From Sphingomonas sp. 32-66-10 (lineage in GTDB: Bacteria; Pseudomonadota; Alphaproteobacteria; Sphingomonadales; Sphingomonadaceae), in assembly GCA_002280565.1 (NCBI GenBank), contig NCEF01000020.1, positions 1 through 64,000 on the forward strand: a DNA stretch of 64,000 nucleotides, read 5' to 3'. The notes beneath the pieces were generated by a model that saw only the letters and a program-made list of their open reading frames with translations, did not search any database and was not told where the DNA came from. This document shows positions 28,336 through 37,608 of this stretch, one piece after another. A program made the translations under genes and the position numbers. Within the stretch, counting starts at the first letter, position 1. Each line of letters opens with the position of its first letter.

Positions 28336-30822
28336 ATGACCGAACTCACTGCGCACGGCTTCGCGTACAGCGATGGCGACGTCGACACCAACACCAGCGA
28401 TAATCCCAGCCTCAACGCGATGATCGAACAGCGCTATTCGCGCCGTGCCGCGCTACGCTCGGGCGCCATCGCAGCCTCGACTGCGGTGTTCGGCGGCGCA
28501 GTGCTGGCCGGCTGCGACAGCACCGCCTCCAGCTCCGACCCCTTCCCCAACATCATTTCGGTCGGCTCGTCGGGCACGACCAAGGCCGGTCGCGTCGTCA
28601 CGCTGAACGCCAATGTGACGGACAATGGTGCGATCACCTCGACCTGGGTGCAGACTCAGGGGCCGACGGTCACGCTGATCAACCCGACCTCGACGACGCC
28701 GTCGTTCATCGCCCCGGGTGTGTCGAACAGCACGCAGCTGCGCTTTGAATATCGCGCGACCGATACTGCGGGCCAGGTCAACACCCAGAGCGTAACGGTG
28801 GGCGTCGACGTCGCCGAATTGGGCTTCACGTCGATCGCCAAGAATCGCAACGACGTCGTCACCGTCCCGGCCGGTTATTCCGTCACCGTCCTGACCCGCC
28901 TCGGCGATCCGCTTGCTGCGGGCGTCCCGGCCTACAAGAATGACGGCACCGACACCGATTTCGCCAACCGCATCGGCGACCATGGTGACGCGCTCTACTG
29001 GTATGGCCTGTCGGCCGCTGGCGCGCGCGACGACAACAGCTCGGTGCGCGGCCTGCTCGTCCAGAATCACGAGAATCTGAACGTTCAGTATCTCCACCCG
29101 GCCGGTCCGACCGCGCCCGGCGGCGTGCGTCCCGAGGCCGAGGCGATCAAGGAGATCGAAGCCCATGGCGTGTCGGTCACCGAAGTTGTCGAAGGCGCCA
29201 ATCGCACCTGGACTTACGTCCAGAACTCGACGTTCAACCGCCGCATCACGCCGAACACGCCGGTCGTGTTCAACGGTCCGGTGCGCGGGTCGGCGCTTCT
29301 GCGCACGCCCTATTCGACTGACGGCACCGCCGGTCGCGGCACGATCAATAACTGCGCCAATGGCCACACCCTGTGGGGCACCAACCTCACCTGCGAGGAA
29401 AACTGGGCCGGCTATTTCCGCCGCAGCGGCGACGATGCGCAGCGTACGCCACGTGAACTGGTCGCCCTGCGCCGCTATGGCGTCAGCAGCAGCAGCGGTG
29501 GCTATGGCTGGGGGTCGGTGACCGCGTCCGACCCCAGCAACACGCTGTTCCGTCGCTGGGACGCGCGCGCGACCGTCGGCGGCAGCGCCACGACCGACTG
29601 GCGCAACGAACCCAACCAGTTCGGCTGGTGCGTCGAGCTCGATCCCTATGACAAGACCAAGGCCCCGCGGAAGCGGACTGCGCTGGGTCGCATGGGCCAT
29701 GAAGGCGCATGGTTCGGCAGCTTCCTGCCCGGCAAGAAGCTCGCCGTCTATCTGGGCGACGACGCGCGCGGCGAATATTTCTACAAGTTCGTGTCGAACG
29801 CGACCTGGACCGCCAGCGATGCACAGGCGACCGATCGCCTCGCCATCGGCGACAAGTATCTCGACGCTGGCACGCTCTATGTTGCCCGCTTCAACGCCAA
29901 TGGCACGGGCACGTGGATCCCGCTGGTCTTCGGCCAGGTCCCCAACCGCCCGGCCGTCGGCAGCGATCCTGAATATGTATTCGCTGACCAGGCGGATATT
30001 CTCACCCACGCCCGTCTCGCCGCCGATGCGGTGGGCGCGACGCGGATGGACCGTCCGGAATGGACCGCGACCAACCCGGTGACCGGTGAAATCTACCTCA
30101 CCCTCACCAACAACAATGCGAGCCTCCGTCCGATCACCGGCACCGACGCTGCAAATCCGCGCCACTATAACGACCCCAAGGGTGCGTCGAACCAGTTCGG
30201 CAACCCCAACGGGCACATCCTGCGCCTGCGTGAGCTGTCCGACGATCCTGCCGCAACGACCTTCGGTTGGGACATCTACCTGTTCGGTGCGGACTCGGCG
30301 GATGCGAACAGCGACGTGAACATCTCGGGCCTGACGGCGACGAATGACTTCTCCAGCCCCGACGGCCTGTGGTTCTCGCGCCCGACCAACCCGGGTGGCG
30401 TGGCCAAACCGCTGCTGTGGATCCAGACCGACGACGGTGCCTTCACCGATCGCACCAACAACCAGATGCTGATCGCGATGCCCGGGATCACCGGCGATGG
30501 TGCGAACGTGACGATCACCAACCGCGGCAATGGCGGGACCACCGGTACCCAGGCCACCCGTCGCGGCGCGCTGGCGACCGATGCGACGCTCAAGCGCTTC
30601 CTGGTTGGGCCGATCGGTTGCGAAATCACCGGTGTCGATACCACGCCGGACGGCCGCACCCTGTTCGTTGGCATCCAGCATCCGGGCGAGGACGGCACTC
30701 CCGCCGCCCCGGACAGCAGCTGGCCCGCGACCCAGGCGACCGGCACCGCGACTGCAGGCACCCGCCCGCGCTCGGCGGTGGTGGTGATCACCAAGAATGA
30801 CGGTGGCGTTGTCGGCCTCTGA
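28336..30822 (+). CDS. phoX: PhoX-family alkaline phosphatase, Tat lipoprotein with inserted Ig/PKD-like domain
   Basis: An 828-residue calcium-type phosphatase homologue (DUF839/PhoX). A ~33-residue cytoplasmic lead precedes a twin-arginine signal (YSRRAALRSG) ending in a lipobox, VLAGC, with Cys60. Residues ~72-165 look like a PKD/REJ-like beta domain (TKAGRVVTLNANVTDNG ... RYATDTAGQ-type end). The PhoX core follows: VQNHENLNVQYLHP, TCEENWAGYF, MGHEGAWFGSFLPGKKLAVY, GEYFYKFVS, SPDGLWFSRPTNPGG, and GCEITGVDTTPDGRTLFVG. In known bacteria PhoX releases phosphate from organic esters during starvation. ATG 28336 is chosen because GGGGAC lies upstream and the Tat region follows. The location suggests surface display through the neighbouring secretion genes. 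No clear Pho box was found. Confidence 0.9.
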   Translation: MTELTAHGFAYSDGDVDTNTSDNPSLNAMIEQRYSRRAALRSGAIAASTAVFGGAVLAGCDSTASSSDPFPNIISVGSSGTTKAGRVVTLNANVTDNGAITSTWVQTQGPTVTLINPTSTTPSFIAPGVSNSTQLRFEYRATDTAGQVNTQSVTVGVDVAELGFTSIAKNRNDVVTVPAGYSVTVLTRLGDPLAAGVPAYKNDGTDTDFANRIGDHGDALYWYGLSAAGARDDNSSVRGLLVQNHENLNVQYLHPAGPTAPGGVRPEAEAIKEIEAHGVSVTEVVEGANRTWTYVQNSTFNRRITPNTPVVFNGPVRGSALLRTPYSTDGTAGRGTINNCANGHTLWGTNLTCEENWAGYFRRSGDDAQRTPRELVALRRYGVSSSSGGYGWGSVTASDPSNTLFRRWDARATVGGSATTDWRNEPNQFGWCVELDPYDKTKAPRKRTALGRMGHEGAWFGSFLPGKKLAVYLGDDARGEYFYKFVSNATWTASDAQATDRLAIGDKYLDAGTLYVARFNANGTGTWIPLVFGQVPNRPAVGSDPEYVFADQADILTHARLAADAVGATRMDRPEWTATNPVTGEIYLTLTNNNASLRPITGTDAANPRHYNDPKGASNQFGNPNGHILRLRELSDDPAATTFGWDIYLFGADSADANSDVNISGLTATNDFSSPDGLWFSRPTNPGGVAKPLLWIQTDDGAFTDRTNNQMLIAMPGITGDGANVTITNRGNGGTTGTQATRRGALATDATLKRFLVGPIGCEITGVDTTPDGRTLFVGIQHPGEDGTPAAPDSSWPATQATGTATAGTRPRSAVVVITKNDGGVVGL

Positions 30823-30842
30823 TCCTGTGACCCCAACTGAAA

Positions 30843-30876
30843 AAGGGGGCGGTCTCGCGACCGCCCCCTTATTTGT
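30843..30876 (+). terminator. Intrinsic terminator of phoX
   Basis: A perfect 12-bp GC-rich stem, AAGGGGGCGGTC (30843-30854) and GACCGCCCCCTT (30859-30870), with a 4-nt loop TCGC and a short T-rich tail (ATTTGT). It lies 20 bases after the phoX stop and could also serve the convergent lipoprotein gene. Confidence 0.8.
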
Positions 30877-30894
30877 ACCTGCGTCGATCCCCGA

Positions 30895-31230
30895 TCAGGG
30901 GCGGCTACGAATGCGTGCCGTGCCGTCCGGAGTGATCTCGACCACATAGGGCTCCGTGTTATCGCACACGACCCGCCAGCGAATGCGGTCAGCGCGGGTC
31001 TCGACCCGGGTCAGTTCGGTGACCTCCTGACAGGTCAACTCGGCATCGCGGATCGCGCGCAGCATTACGCCATCCTGCAGCCGCTTGGGCATCGCGACGA
31101 TCCGCTTTTGCAGGTCGCTCAGTGCCGCCGGAGCCTTCGACGCCGCCGGATCGGGCACGTTTTGGTCAGAACCGCCGCCGCACCCGGCCAGCAGCACTGC
31201 TCCTGCAAAAATTGCCATCATGGTTCGCAT
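30895..31230 (-). CDS. Small lipoprotein of unknown function
   Basis: A 111-residue protein with a lipoprotein signal ending LLAGCGGGSDQNV (lipobox LAGC). The mature part has a central helix region (SDLQKRIVAMPKRLQDGVMLRA) and two further cysteines in LTCQEV and VVCDN that could form a disulfide, ending in a beta-like TEPYVVEITPDGTARIR. The start is ATG 31230, 7 bases after a strong GGAGGT. It faces the phoX terminator and is preceded by the TetR gene. I do not recognise the family. Confidence 0.75.
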   Translation of the reverse strand: MRTMMAIFAGAVLLAGCGGGSDQNVPDPAASKAPAALSDLQKRIVAMPKRLQDGVMLRAIRDAELTCQEVTELTRVETRADRIRWRVVCDNTEPYVVEITPDGTARIRSRP

Positions 31231-31265
31231 CATTCGCACCTCCATGCCGCTAACAACGCCGATCG

Positions 31266-31925
31266 TCACGGCTTCGATCCGATCATTTTCAGAAACAACC
31301 GCGTCGCCCGCTCCACCCGCGCCCGAATCGCCTCGGGTGAGGGCAGTGGCTCCAACCCCAGCTTGAGCCCCATGTCCGCTGCGCCCTTCCACAGCCCGCA
31401 CAAATCCTGCGCCGCCAGGTTGGGGTCGTCGATCTCCACCTCGCCCCGGCACGCGGCCTCGGCCAGCACCTCGGCGAGCCGGCCGAAACACACGCCCGGC
31501 CCGGCTTCGTAGAAGCGGCGCGCCAGCGTCGGGATCTGCGAAATCTCGTTGAGCAACACCCGGTCGATCGCGACATGATCCTCGCTGAACATAAAGGTCA
31601 GCAGCGCCACCCCATAGGCGTTGAGCTGGTCCTCCAGCGATCGTTGGTCGGAAACACCGTCGTCGAACACCTCGGCCATCCGCGTGCTTTCGGCGCGGAT
31701 CACCTCCTCGAACAGCGTCTCCTTGTCGCCAAAGCGGCTATAGACCGTGACCTTCGAAACGCCGGCGGCCTGCGCGATTTCCTCGATCGTGGCAGCGTGA
31801 AACCCGCGCGAAAAGAACGCCTGACGGGCGGCCTCGACGATCGCTGCATATTTTGCAGGATCGCGCGGGCGCCCGGCACGGCGGGGTTCACTCCCCGTGC
31901 ACCCCGTATGAAAGGGGACGGTCAG
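31266..31925 (-). CDS. TetR/AcrR family regulator, apparent CTG start
   Basis: A ~219-residue repressor. The N-terminal helix-turn-helix is clear: YAAIVEAARQAFFSRGFHAA, TIEEIAQAAGVSKVTVYSRF, GDKETLFEEVI. The C-terminal ~140 residues resemble the TetR_C domain found with AcrR-like exporters. There is no ATG, GTG or TTG in frame between the HTH and the GTG at 32072, which would add 49 residues translated from amidohydrolase sequence. CTG 31925 overlaps the amidohydrolase stop as CTGA, exactly like the other 4-bp overlaps here, so I use it. The ligand and targets are unknown. Confidence 0.85.
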   Translation of the reverse strand: MTVPFHTGCTGSEPRRAGRPRDPAKYAAIVEAARQAFFSRGFHAATIEEIAQAAGVSKVTVYSRFGDKETLFEEVIRAESTRMAEVFDDGVSDQRSLEDQLNAYGVALLTFMFSEDHVAIDRVLLNEISQIPTLARRFYEAGPGVCFGRLAEVLAEAACRGEVEIDDPNLAAQDLCGLWKGAADMGLKLGLEPLPSPEAIRARVERATRLFLKMIGSKP

Positions 31926-33223
31926 CGCTGATACGCCTTGGGCAAGGCGCCTTCCTTCGGATCGAAATAGCGCTTGCGCAGCTGGTCCTGGCGCGTCTCG
32001 ATCGGCTGTTCGACGCCGTCGATAAACACCTGCACCGCCGCCGTCCCGATCTCCAGCGGATCGCCGTCCCACACGACCACGTCGCCGCGACGACCGGGAC
32101 GCAGCGATCCGTACTCGCCGCCCATGCCCATCGCCTCGGCCGGCTTCGAGCTGATCGTCGCGAACGCCTGACCCCAGTCGAGCCCCGACGCGCCCGGAAC
32201 CTTGGTCAGCGCGACCAGATTGCCGGCATATTGCTTGATCAGCCGCGCCTGCCGTGCCTCGTCATCGTTGATCATGCCGATGCCGACCATAACCCCGGCC
32301 GCCTGCATCCGCCCGATATTCGACTGGGTCGCCGCCAGCTGTTCGAACGAGGCGGGCAGATCCGACAGCGCCGAGGCCAGCACCGGCACCTTCGCCGCCG
32401 CGATCTGCCGCGCGACGGTCCAGCCCTCATTGGCACCGACCACCACCAGCATGAGCGCAGGCACCTCGCGCTTGAGGTCGAGCACGACCAGAATGTCCGA
32501 TGCGCGCTCCACATGGACCAGCAACGGCACCTGGCCCGTCACGACCGGCACCAGCGCCTGCGCGTCGGCGCGGGTCAGCAGCGCGTCCTTGCCGCGATCG
32601 GCAAAGCTCGCCGGTGCGCGCGCATAATCGCGCACCTCGAACAGGATGTTCTTGAGCATCGCGATCGCGGCGGGACGGCTGCCACCGGCGCGGCGTCCGC
32701 CCTCTTCGCCATAGACCATGAATTGGAAGGCGCGCGGCTTGCTCACCGCATCCATGTCGGCGCCAAGATCGATGATCGCGCCCTGCCCGGCAAAGATCGA
32801 ACCGCGCGCCTCGGGCGCGACGACGGCGCGGGTGATGCCCTCGGCGCGGTTCAGCGTGATCGCGCTGGTCTTGGGATTTACCGCAGGCGACACGTCGATC
32901 GCCGCGTTGAACGGCGAGTTCCCCGCCGCGCTGTCATCGGTTTCGCTGACCCCGTCGACCTCGACGATGCCGACCCGGCTAAAGCCCGCAAACAGGCCCG
33001 GCGTGACCCAGCGTCCGCCGGCGTCGATCACCGGCACCCCGGCCGGCACCGCGACGCCAGCGCCCGCAGCGACCACGCGACCGTCGCGCACCACCACCGT
33101 GCCGCCCTCGACCGGGGCGGAGCCATCGCCAATGACCAGACGCGCATTGGTAACCGCCACCGTCTGTCCGGCGGCCGGGAGTGCGGCACCGATCGCCGCT
33201 GCTGCAATCAGGAGCTTCTTCAC
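31922..33223 (-). CDS. Exported amidohydrolase-family protein without the HxH motif
   Basis: A 433-residue secreted protein (signal MKKLLIAAAAIGAALPAAGQ) with the amidohydrolase composite fold: an N-terminal beta-sandwich start (VTNARLVIGDGSAPVEGGTV), a central barrel and the C-terminal GEYGSLRPGRRGDVVVWDGDP. Where active family members read PGLID-HxH, this one has VTPGLFAGFSRVG, so the two histidines that bind the first metal are missing. The later His and Asp positions are also not obvious. It may be an inactive partner of the amidohydrolase encoded just upstream, whose stop overlaps its start as ATGA. Confidence 0.88.
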   Translation of the reverse strand: MKKLLIAAAAIGAALPAAGQTVAVTNARLVIGDGSAPVEGGTVVVRDGRVVAAGAGVAVPAGVPVIDAGGRWVTPGLFAGFSRVGIVEVDGVSETDDSAAGNSPFNAAIDVSPAVNPKTSAITLNRAEGITRAVVAPEARGSIFAGQGAIIDLGADMDAVSKPRAFQFMVYGEEGGRRAGGSRPAAIAMLKNILFEVRDYARAPASFADRGKDALLTRADAQALVPVVTGQVPLLVHVERASDILVVLDLKREVPALMLVVVGANEGWTVARQIAAAKVPVLASALSDLPASFEQLAATQSNIGRMQAAGVMVGIGMINDDEARQARLIKQYAGNLVALTKVPGASGLDWGQAFATISSKPAEAMGMGGEYGSLRPGRRGDVVVWDGDPLEIGTAAVQVFIDGVEQPIETRQDQLRKRYFDPKEGALPKAYQR

Positions 33224-34644
33224 TTCACGTCTCCCGATCCGGGCTGGCCGAGTTCGAAATCGGATACCGGCCGCAATTTGGGGTTATGCATGTCGAACAG
33301 CAATGCGCCGTCGACCCACACCTTCTCGGGGCGGGTGTAGACGCTGAACGGATTGCCGTTCCACAGCACGACATCGGCCATCTTGCCCGGCTTCAGACTG
33401 CCGGTGACCTGATCGACGCCCAGCGCCTTGGCCGGAGTGATCGCGACCCATTTCCACGCAATCTCTTCAGAGATCACGAAACCCGCGCGCTTGGCGGCGG
33501 CGCGGACCTTGCCGATTTCCTGGTTGAGCCGCTGGATGCCGTTGGCGTCGTCCGAATGGATCATGCCGCACGCGCCCTCGCGCTCGAGCACGGCAAGGTT
33601 TTCCGAGATGGCGTCATAGGATTCCATCTTGAACCCCCACCAGTCCGCCCAGACCGCGGCGCACGTGCCATTGGCCTTCAGCAGATCGGCGATCTTGTAC
33701 GCCTCGACCGCGTGGTGGAAGGTGCCGACCTTGTAGCCGAACTCCTTGGCCATATCGAGGACGATGGCCATTTCGTCGGCGCGATAGCAGTGGTTATGGA
33801 CGATGATCTCGCCCGCCAGCACGCCGCGCAGCGTGTCCATCGCCATGTCGCGCGCGGGAGGCTCGCCGCCATTTTCCTCGTATCGGTCCCAGCGCTTCTT
33901 ATAGTCCTGCGCGCGCGCCCAGGTCTGGCGATCCACCGCGATATTGCCCATGCGGGTCGATGGCATCCGCCCCTTGCCGCCATAGACGCGCTTGGGATTC
34001 TCGCCGCACGCCATTTTGAGGCCATAGGGCGCGCCGGGGAATTTCATCCCCTGCATCGTGCGGGCATAGACATTCTTGAGCGTCACGCCGCGCCCGCCGA
34101 ACAAATTCGCTGACCCCGGCAGGATTTGCAGCGTCGTCACCCCGCCATTGGCCAGCGCGCGCGAAAAGCCGGGATCCTGCGGCCACACGCTGTGCTCGGC
34201 CCACACTTCAGCGGTGACTGGCCCAGTCGCCTCGTTGCCGTCCGAATGCGCCTGCACGCTGGGGCTCGGATAGTCGCCAAGATGGCTATGCACGTCGATG
34301 ATGCCCGGGGTCACATATTTCCCCGCGCCGTCGATCACCGTTGCGCCCTCGGGCGCGGCGATGCTCTGGCCGACCTCGACGATCTTGCCGTCGCGGAACA
34401 GCACCGCGCCACGCTCGATCTTGCCGCCCTCGCCATCCAGAATCGTGACATTGGTCAGCAGCGTCGGCACACCCGGATAGGGCTTGTAGGTAGAAGGATA
34501 GGGATTGTGGTCATATCCCTTGTTCTTGCCGGGACCCTTGCGTGCCGGTGCTTCCGAAGACGCACTCTGGGGCTTGGTCCCAGCGGTCGCGCTACATGCC
34601 GCCAGCGTCGCCGCCGCAGCCGTGCCGATGATAATCCGGATCAA
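33220..34644 (-). CDS. Amidohydrolase lipoprotein
   Basis: A 474-residue exported metal-dependent hydrolase. The signal MIRIIIGTAAAATLAACSAT ends in a lipobox (LAAC). The metal site is complete: VTPGIIDVHSHLGDYPSPS (HxH), EIIVHNHCYRADEM, VGTFHHAVEAYK and the Asp in MIHSDDANG. The C-terminus has GSLKPGKMADVVLWNGNPFS. The relatives I know are imidazolonepropionase- or dipeptidase-like periplasmic hydrolases; the substrate cannot be read from sequence. It is transcribed first, followed by its metal-less paralogue and the TetR regulator, so the three probably form one operon, divergent from the DUF4129 operon. Confidence 0.9.
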   Translation of the reverse strand: MIRIIIGTAAAATLAACSATAGTKPQSASSEAPARKGPGKNKGYDHNPYPSTYKPYPGVPTLLTNVTILDGEGGKIERGAVLFRDGKIVEVGQSIAAPEGATVIDGAGKYVTPGIIDVHSHLGDYPSPSVQAHSDGNEATGPVTAEVWAEHSVWPQDPGFSRALANGGVTTLQILPGSANLFGGRGVTLKNVYARTMQGMKFPGAPYGLKMACGENPKRVYGGKGRMPSTRMGNIAVDRQTWARAQDYKKRWDRYEENGGEPPARDMAMDTLRGVLAGEIIVHNHCYRADEMAIVLDMAKEFGYKVGTFHHAVEAYKIADLLKANGTCAAVWADWWGFKMESYDAISENLAVLEREGACGMIHSDDANGIQRLNQEIGKVRAAAKRAGFVISEEIAWKWVAITPAKALGVDQVTGSLKPGKMADVVLWNGNPFSVYTRPEKVWVDGALLFDMHNPKLRPVSDFELGQPGSGDVK

Positions 34645-34778
34645 CGCCTAAATCTCCCTGTCCGATGCCGCGCGGTCGGTCCGCCGCGCCGTTCCGGCGA
34701 CGTTAGGGACGAAAAGCGTTGCGCGCAATTTGCCGATTTGCTCCAAGGGTATGAAGCAGTTGCGGGGGGCAAGGGGCA

Positions 34779-35459
34779 ATGACGGTACAGGGCGCAAGCG
34801 CCGCTGCACGCGATGGCGCGGCCGCTAAGCCCGCCGCGCCCCCGTTTGGCGATCCTGCAAGCGCGGACGCCGCGCATCGCACGCTCAAGGGCGATGCGAG
34901 CATCCAGTTCGACTTCCCGTGGTTCATCCCGGAACAGCGCGAAATGCCCGAATGGCTCCGGGACACGCTCCGGGCACTCGGCAATTTCATCGAATGGGTC
35001 GGCGGCGGCTGGACCGTCCTGATGTGGATCGCAATCGCGCTGGTGGTGATCGCGCTTGCCTTCGCGATCTTCCCGCCGCTCCGCGCCTGGCTCGCCAACC
35101 GCATGGCTTCGGTTGGCGCAACCGTTGCGACGCCAGGCTGGACCCCCGAAGCATCGGTCGCCCGCGCGCTGCTGGTCGAAGCCGATGCGCTCGCCGCCGC
35201 GGGCGACTATGATGCGGCGGTACGTCTGCTGCTCCACCGCAGCGTCGAGGATATCGAACGCTGGCGCGGCGATCCGCTGCGTCCCTCCTGGACCAGCCGC
35301 GATATTGCGCGGATCGAAACGCTACCCGATGCTGCGCGCACCGTATTCGGTCGCATTGTCGCCGATGTGGAGCGCAGCCTGTTTGCCGGCCATCCGCTGG
35401 GTGAGGCCGATTGGACCCGCGCCCGCGCCGATTATGCCGGCTTTGCGCTCGGCCGATGA
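34779..35459 (+). CDS. DUF4129-domain membrane protein
   Basis: A 226-residue protein with one membrane helix (VLMWIAIALVVIALAFAIFPPL, ~residues 88-109) and a C-terminal cytoplasmic DUF4129 domain (ASVARALLVEADALAAAGDY, then AAVRLLLHRSVEDIERW and SWTSRDIARI). DUF4129 proteins usually travel with MoxR ATPases, DUF58 proteins and transglutaminase-like or RDD genes, as here. It opens a six-gene operon with 4-bp overlaps. The role is unknown; this type of operon is generally tied to envelope stress or protein-complex maturation. Confidence 0.88.
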   Translation: MTVQGASAAARDGAAAKPAAPPFGDPASADAAHRTLKGDASIQFDFPWFIPEQREMPEWLRDTLRALGNFIEWVGGGWTVLMWIAIALVVIALAFAIFPPLRAWLANRMASVGATVATPGWTPEASVARALLVEADALAAAGDYDAAVRLLLHRSVEDIERWRGDPLRPSWTSRDIARIETLPDAARTVFGRIVADVERSLFAGHPLGEADWTRARADYAGFALGR

Positions 35460-36655
35460 CCCAAGCCAGCGCCAACCCGTTTCGCACCCGCACGGTGCTG
35501 ATCCTTGTCGCGGCGGGGTTCATCCTCGCGCTCGGCTTCCTGCTGGTCAGCGCCTATGGCGACCGGCTGGACCGCCAGCGCGGCAATATCCCCAGCCCCG
35601 CATCGCGCTTCGCCACCGGCTTTTACGGGCTGACGAAACTGGTCGAACTGGCCGGCGGGAACGTGAGCATGTCGGGCGATCCGGCAGAGCGGCCCGAACA
35701 GGGTATCCTGATACTCACCCCCAATGCCGGCACCACGCAAGCCGAAATGGAGGCCGCACTGGAAGATGCGGCCGGGCCCAACGCGCCGGTCCTCGTCATC
35801 CTCCCGAAATGGATCGCTGCGCCCCAGCGTGACCAGCCCCGGCTGGAACAGCGCATCGGACTGCTCTCGGTCGAGCGGATCGCGGCCCTGCTCGCCCCGC
35901 TGGCGGAAGCGACCGTCGAGCGCGAAAAGCCCGGCGCCCTGATCATCCGCACCAGCCTGCCGATCCCTGCCTTCCGCCCGCCGGAAGACGCGCTCCAGTC
36001 GTTGCGCGGCGACAAGCTTTATCCGCTGATCGCCGCACCCGATGGCGGGGCGGTACTGGCGGAGATACCGGGCAAGAACATCTTCATCCTCGCCGACCCG
36101 GACCTGATCAACAATCACGGCCTGTCGCATCGCGCCAACGCCCGCGCCGCGCTCGCGATGCTCGCCGGGCTCGACCCACAGGCACCCGGCACCGTCGTCT
36201 TCGATACGATGCTTCCTTATGGCAGCGGCGGGCGCAACCTGCTCCAGCTGGCGTTCGAGCCACCCTTTGCCGGGGTCAGCATCGCGTTGCTGATCGCCGC
36301 GCTGCTCGCCGGGCTTGCCACCCTCGTCCGCTTCGGCCCGGTGCGGCGCGAACAGCGTGCGGTGCCGTTCGGCAAGGCAGCGCTGATCGACAATATCGTC
36401 AGTCTCGCCCGCCGTGCGCGCCGCACGCGCGAGGGGGGCAGCGCCTATGCCGACGCGATCCGCGACTGGGCCGCCCGCCGCCTCGCCCTGCCCCGCACAT
36501 TGCAGGGCGAGGCTCTCGACGCACAGCTCGACGCGGTCCCGACGACAACCTCCTACACCGCCGCGACCGAACGCGTCCGCGCTGCGACCACCGAAACCGA
36601 ACTGCTCCACGCCGCACAGGCGCTCGATGATTGGCGAAAGGAAGTAAAGGCATGA
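35456..36655 (+). CDS. DUF4350-domain membrane protein
   Basis: A 399-residue protein with an N-terminal helix ([20 protein letters not shown]) and a second near residue 285 ([24 protein letters not shown]). Between them lies a DUF4350 domain ([20 protein letters not shown], then [17 protein letters not shown]), which resembles a GATase-like Rossmann fold and is expected to be extracytoplasmic. The C-terminal ~110 residues are cytoplasmic and helical. Start and stop overlap the neighbours as ATGA, consistent with complex formation with the MoxR ATPase and DUF58 protein. Confidence 0.85.
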   Translation: MTQASANPFRTRTVLILVAAGFILALGFLLVSAYGDRLDRQRGNIPSPASRFATGFYGLTKLVELAGGNVSMSGDPAERPEQGILILTPNAGTTQAEMEAALEDAAGPNAPVLVILPKWIAAPQRDQPRLEQRIGLLSVERIAALLAPLAEATVEREKPGALIIRTSLPIPAFRPPEDALQSLRGDKLYPLIAAPDGGAVLAEIPGKNIFILADPDLINNHGLSHRANARAALAMLAGLDPQAPGTVVFDTMLPYGSGGRNLLQLAFEPPFAGVSIALLIAALLAGLATLVRFGPVRREQRAVPFGKAALIDNIVSLARRARRTREGGSAYADAIRDWAARRLALPRTLQGEALDAQLDAVPTTTSYTAATERVRAATTETELLHAAQALDDWRKEVKA

Positions 36656-37608
36656 CACTCGACGACGTCCGCAACCTCGGCACGGCGATCGAAGCCCAGG
36701 TCGCCAAGGCCGTGGTGGGTCAGGGGCGTGCGACGCGCCTCCTCACCATCGCATTGCTCTCGGGCGGCCATGTCCTGCTCGAAGGCGCACCGGGAACCGC
36801 GAAAACCCTGCTGGCACAGAGCTTCGCGCGCACGCTCGGCCTCGACTTCGGCCGCATCCAGTTCACCCCCGACCTGATGCCCGGCGACATCGTCGGTGCC
36901 AGCCTGTTCAACTTCCAGAGCTCGTCGTTCGAGCTGCGCCGCGGCCCGGTGTTCACCGAATTGCTGCTCGCCGACGAAATCAACCGCACCCCGCCCAAGA
37001 CCCAGGCCGCCCTGCTCGAAGCGATGCAGGAACGCGCGGTGACCATCGACGGCTCGTCCGAAAAACTGTCCGACCGCTTCACCGTCGTCGCGACCCAGAA
37101 CCCGATCGAGCAGCAGGGCGTCTATCCGCTGCCCGAAGCGCAGCTCGACCGCTTCCTGTTCAAGCTCGCAATCGACTATCCCGATGCCGAGGCCGAACGC
37201 GCGATCGTCGCACAGTATGGCACCCGCACCGGCTCGCCGCGCCCCGAAGACAGCGGCGTCGAACAGGTCGCGACCCCCGATGCGCTCAAGGCCGCCAGCG
37301 ACACGGTGCTGACCGTGCGGCTGGCGGATGAGATCATCGCCTATGTCGTCGACCTGATCCGCGCGACCCGCGATCACGCCGACCTGTCGCACGGCGCATC
37401 GCCGCGCGCCGCCTCCGCACTCGCCGCAGCAGCGCGCGCCGCCGCCGCGCTGGAAGGGCGCGACTATGTCATCCCCGACGACGTCAAATTGCTCGCCCAG
37501 CCCTTGCTGCGCCACCGCGTCGTCCTGTCGCCCGCAGCCGAGATCGACGGCCGCAGCGCCGACGATATCGTCGCCCAGCTGATCGACCGGGTCGAGGCAC
37601 CGCGTTGA
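36652..37608 (+). CDS. MoxR-family AAA+ ATPase
   Basis: A 318-residue AAA_3 ATPase. Walker A is [18 protein letters not shown], Walker [21 protein letters not shown], sensor 1 [24 protein letters not shown], quoted here as two motifs, [12 protein letters not shown] and [10 protein letters not shown]. The C-terminal lid follows with [12 protein letters not shown] and [19 protein letters not shown]. MoxR ATPases act as chaperones with VWA/DUF58 partners. ATG 36652 overlaps the previous stop; seven extra upstream codons are possible but would remove that overlap logic. Confidence 0.95.
   Translation: MTLDDVRNLGTAIEAQVAKAVVGQGRATRLLTIALLSGGHVLLEGAPGTAKTLLAQSFARTLGLDFGRIQFTPDLMPGDIVGASLFNFQSSSFELRRGPVFTELLLADEINRTPPKTQAALLEAMQERAVTIDGSSEKLSDRFTVVATQNPIEQQGVYPLPEAQLDRFLFKLAIDYPDAEAERAIVAQYGTRTGSPRPEDSGVEQVATPDALKAASDTVLTVRLADEIIAYVVDLIRATRDHADLSHGASPRAASALAAAARAAAALEGRDYVIPDDVKLLAQPLLRHRVVLSPAAEIDGRSADDIVAQLIDRVEAPR

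Noticed and set aside
31926..32072. GTG 32072 as the TetR start
   Set aside because: It would add 49 residues translated from the amidohydrolase 3' end, without any TetR-like character and with a 151-bp overlap.
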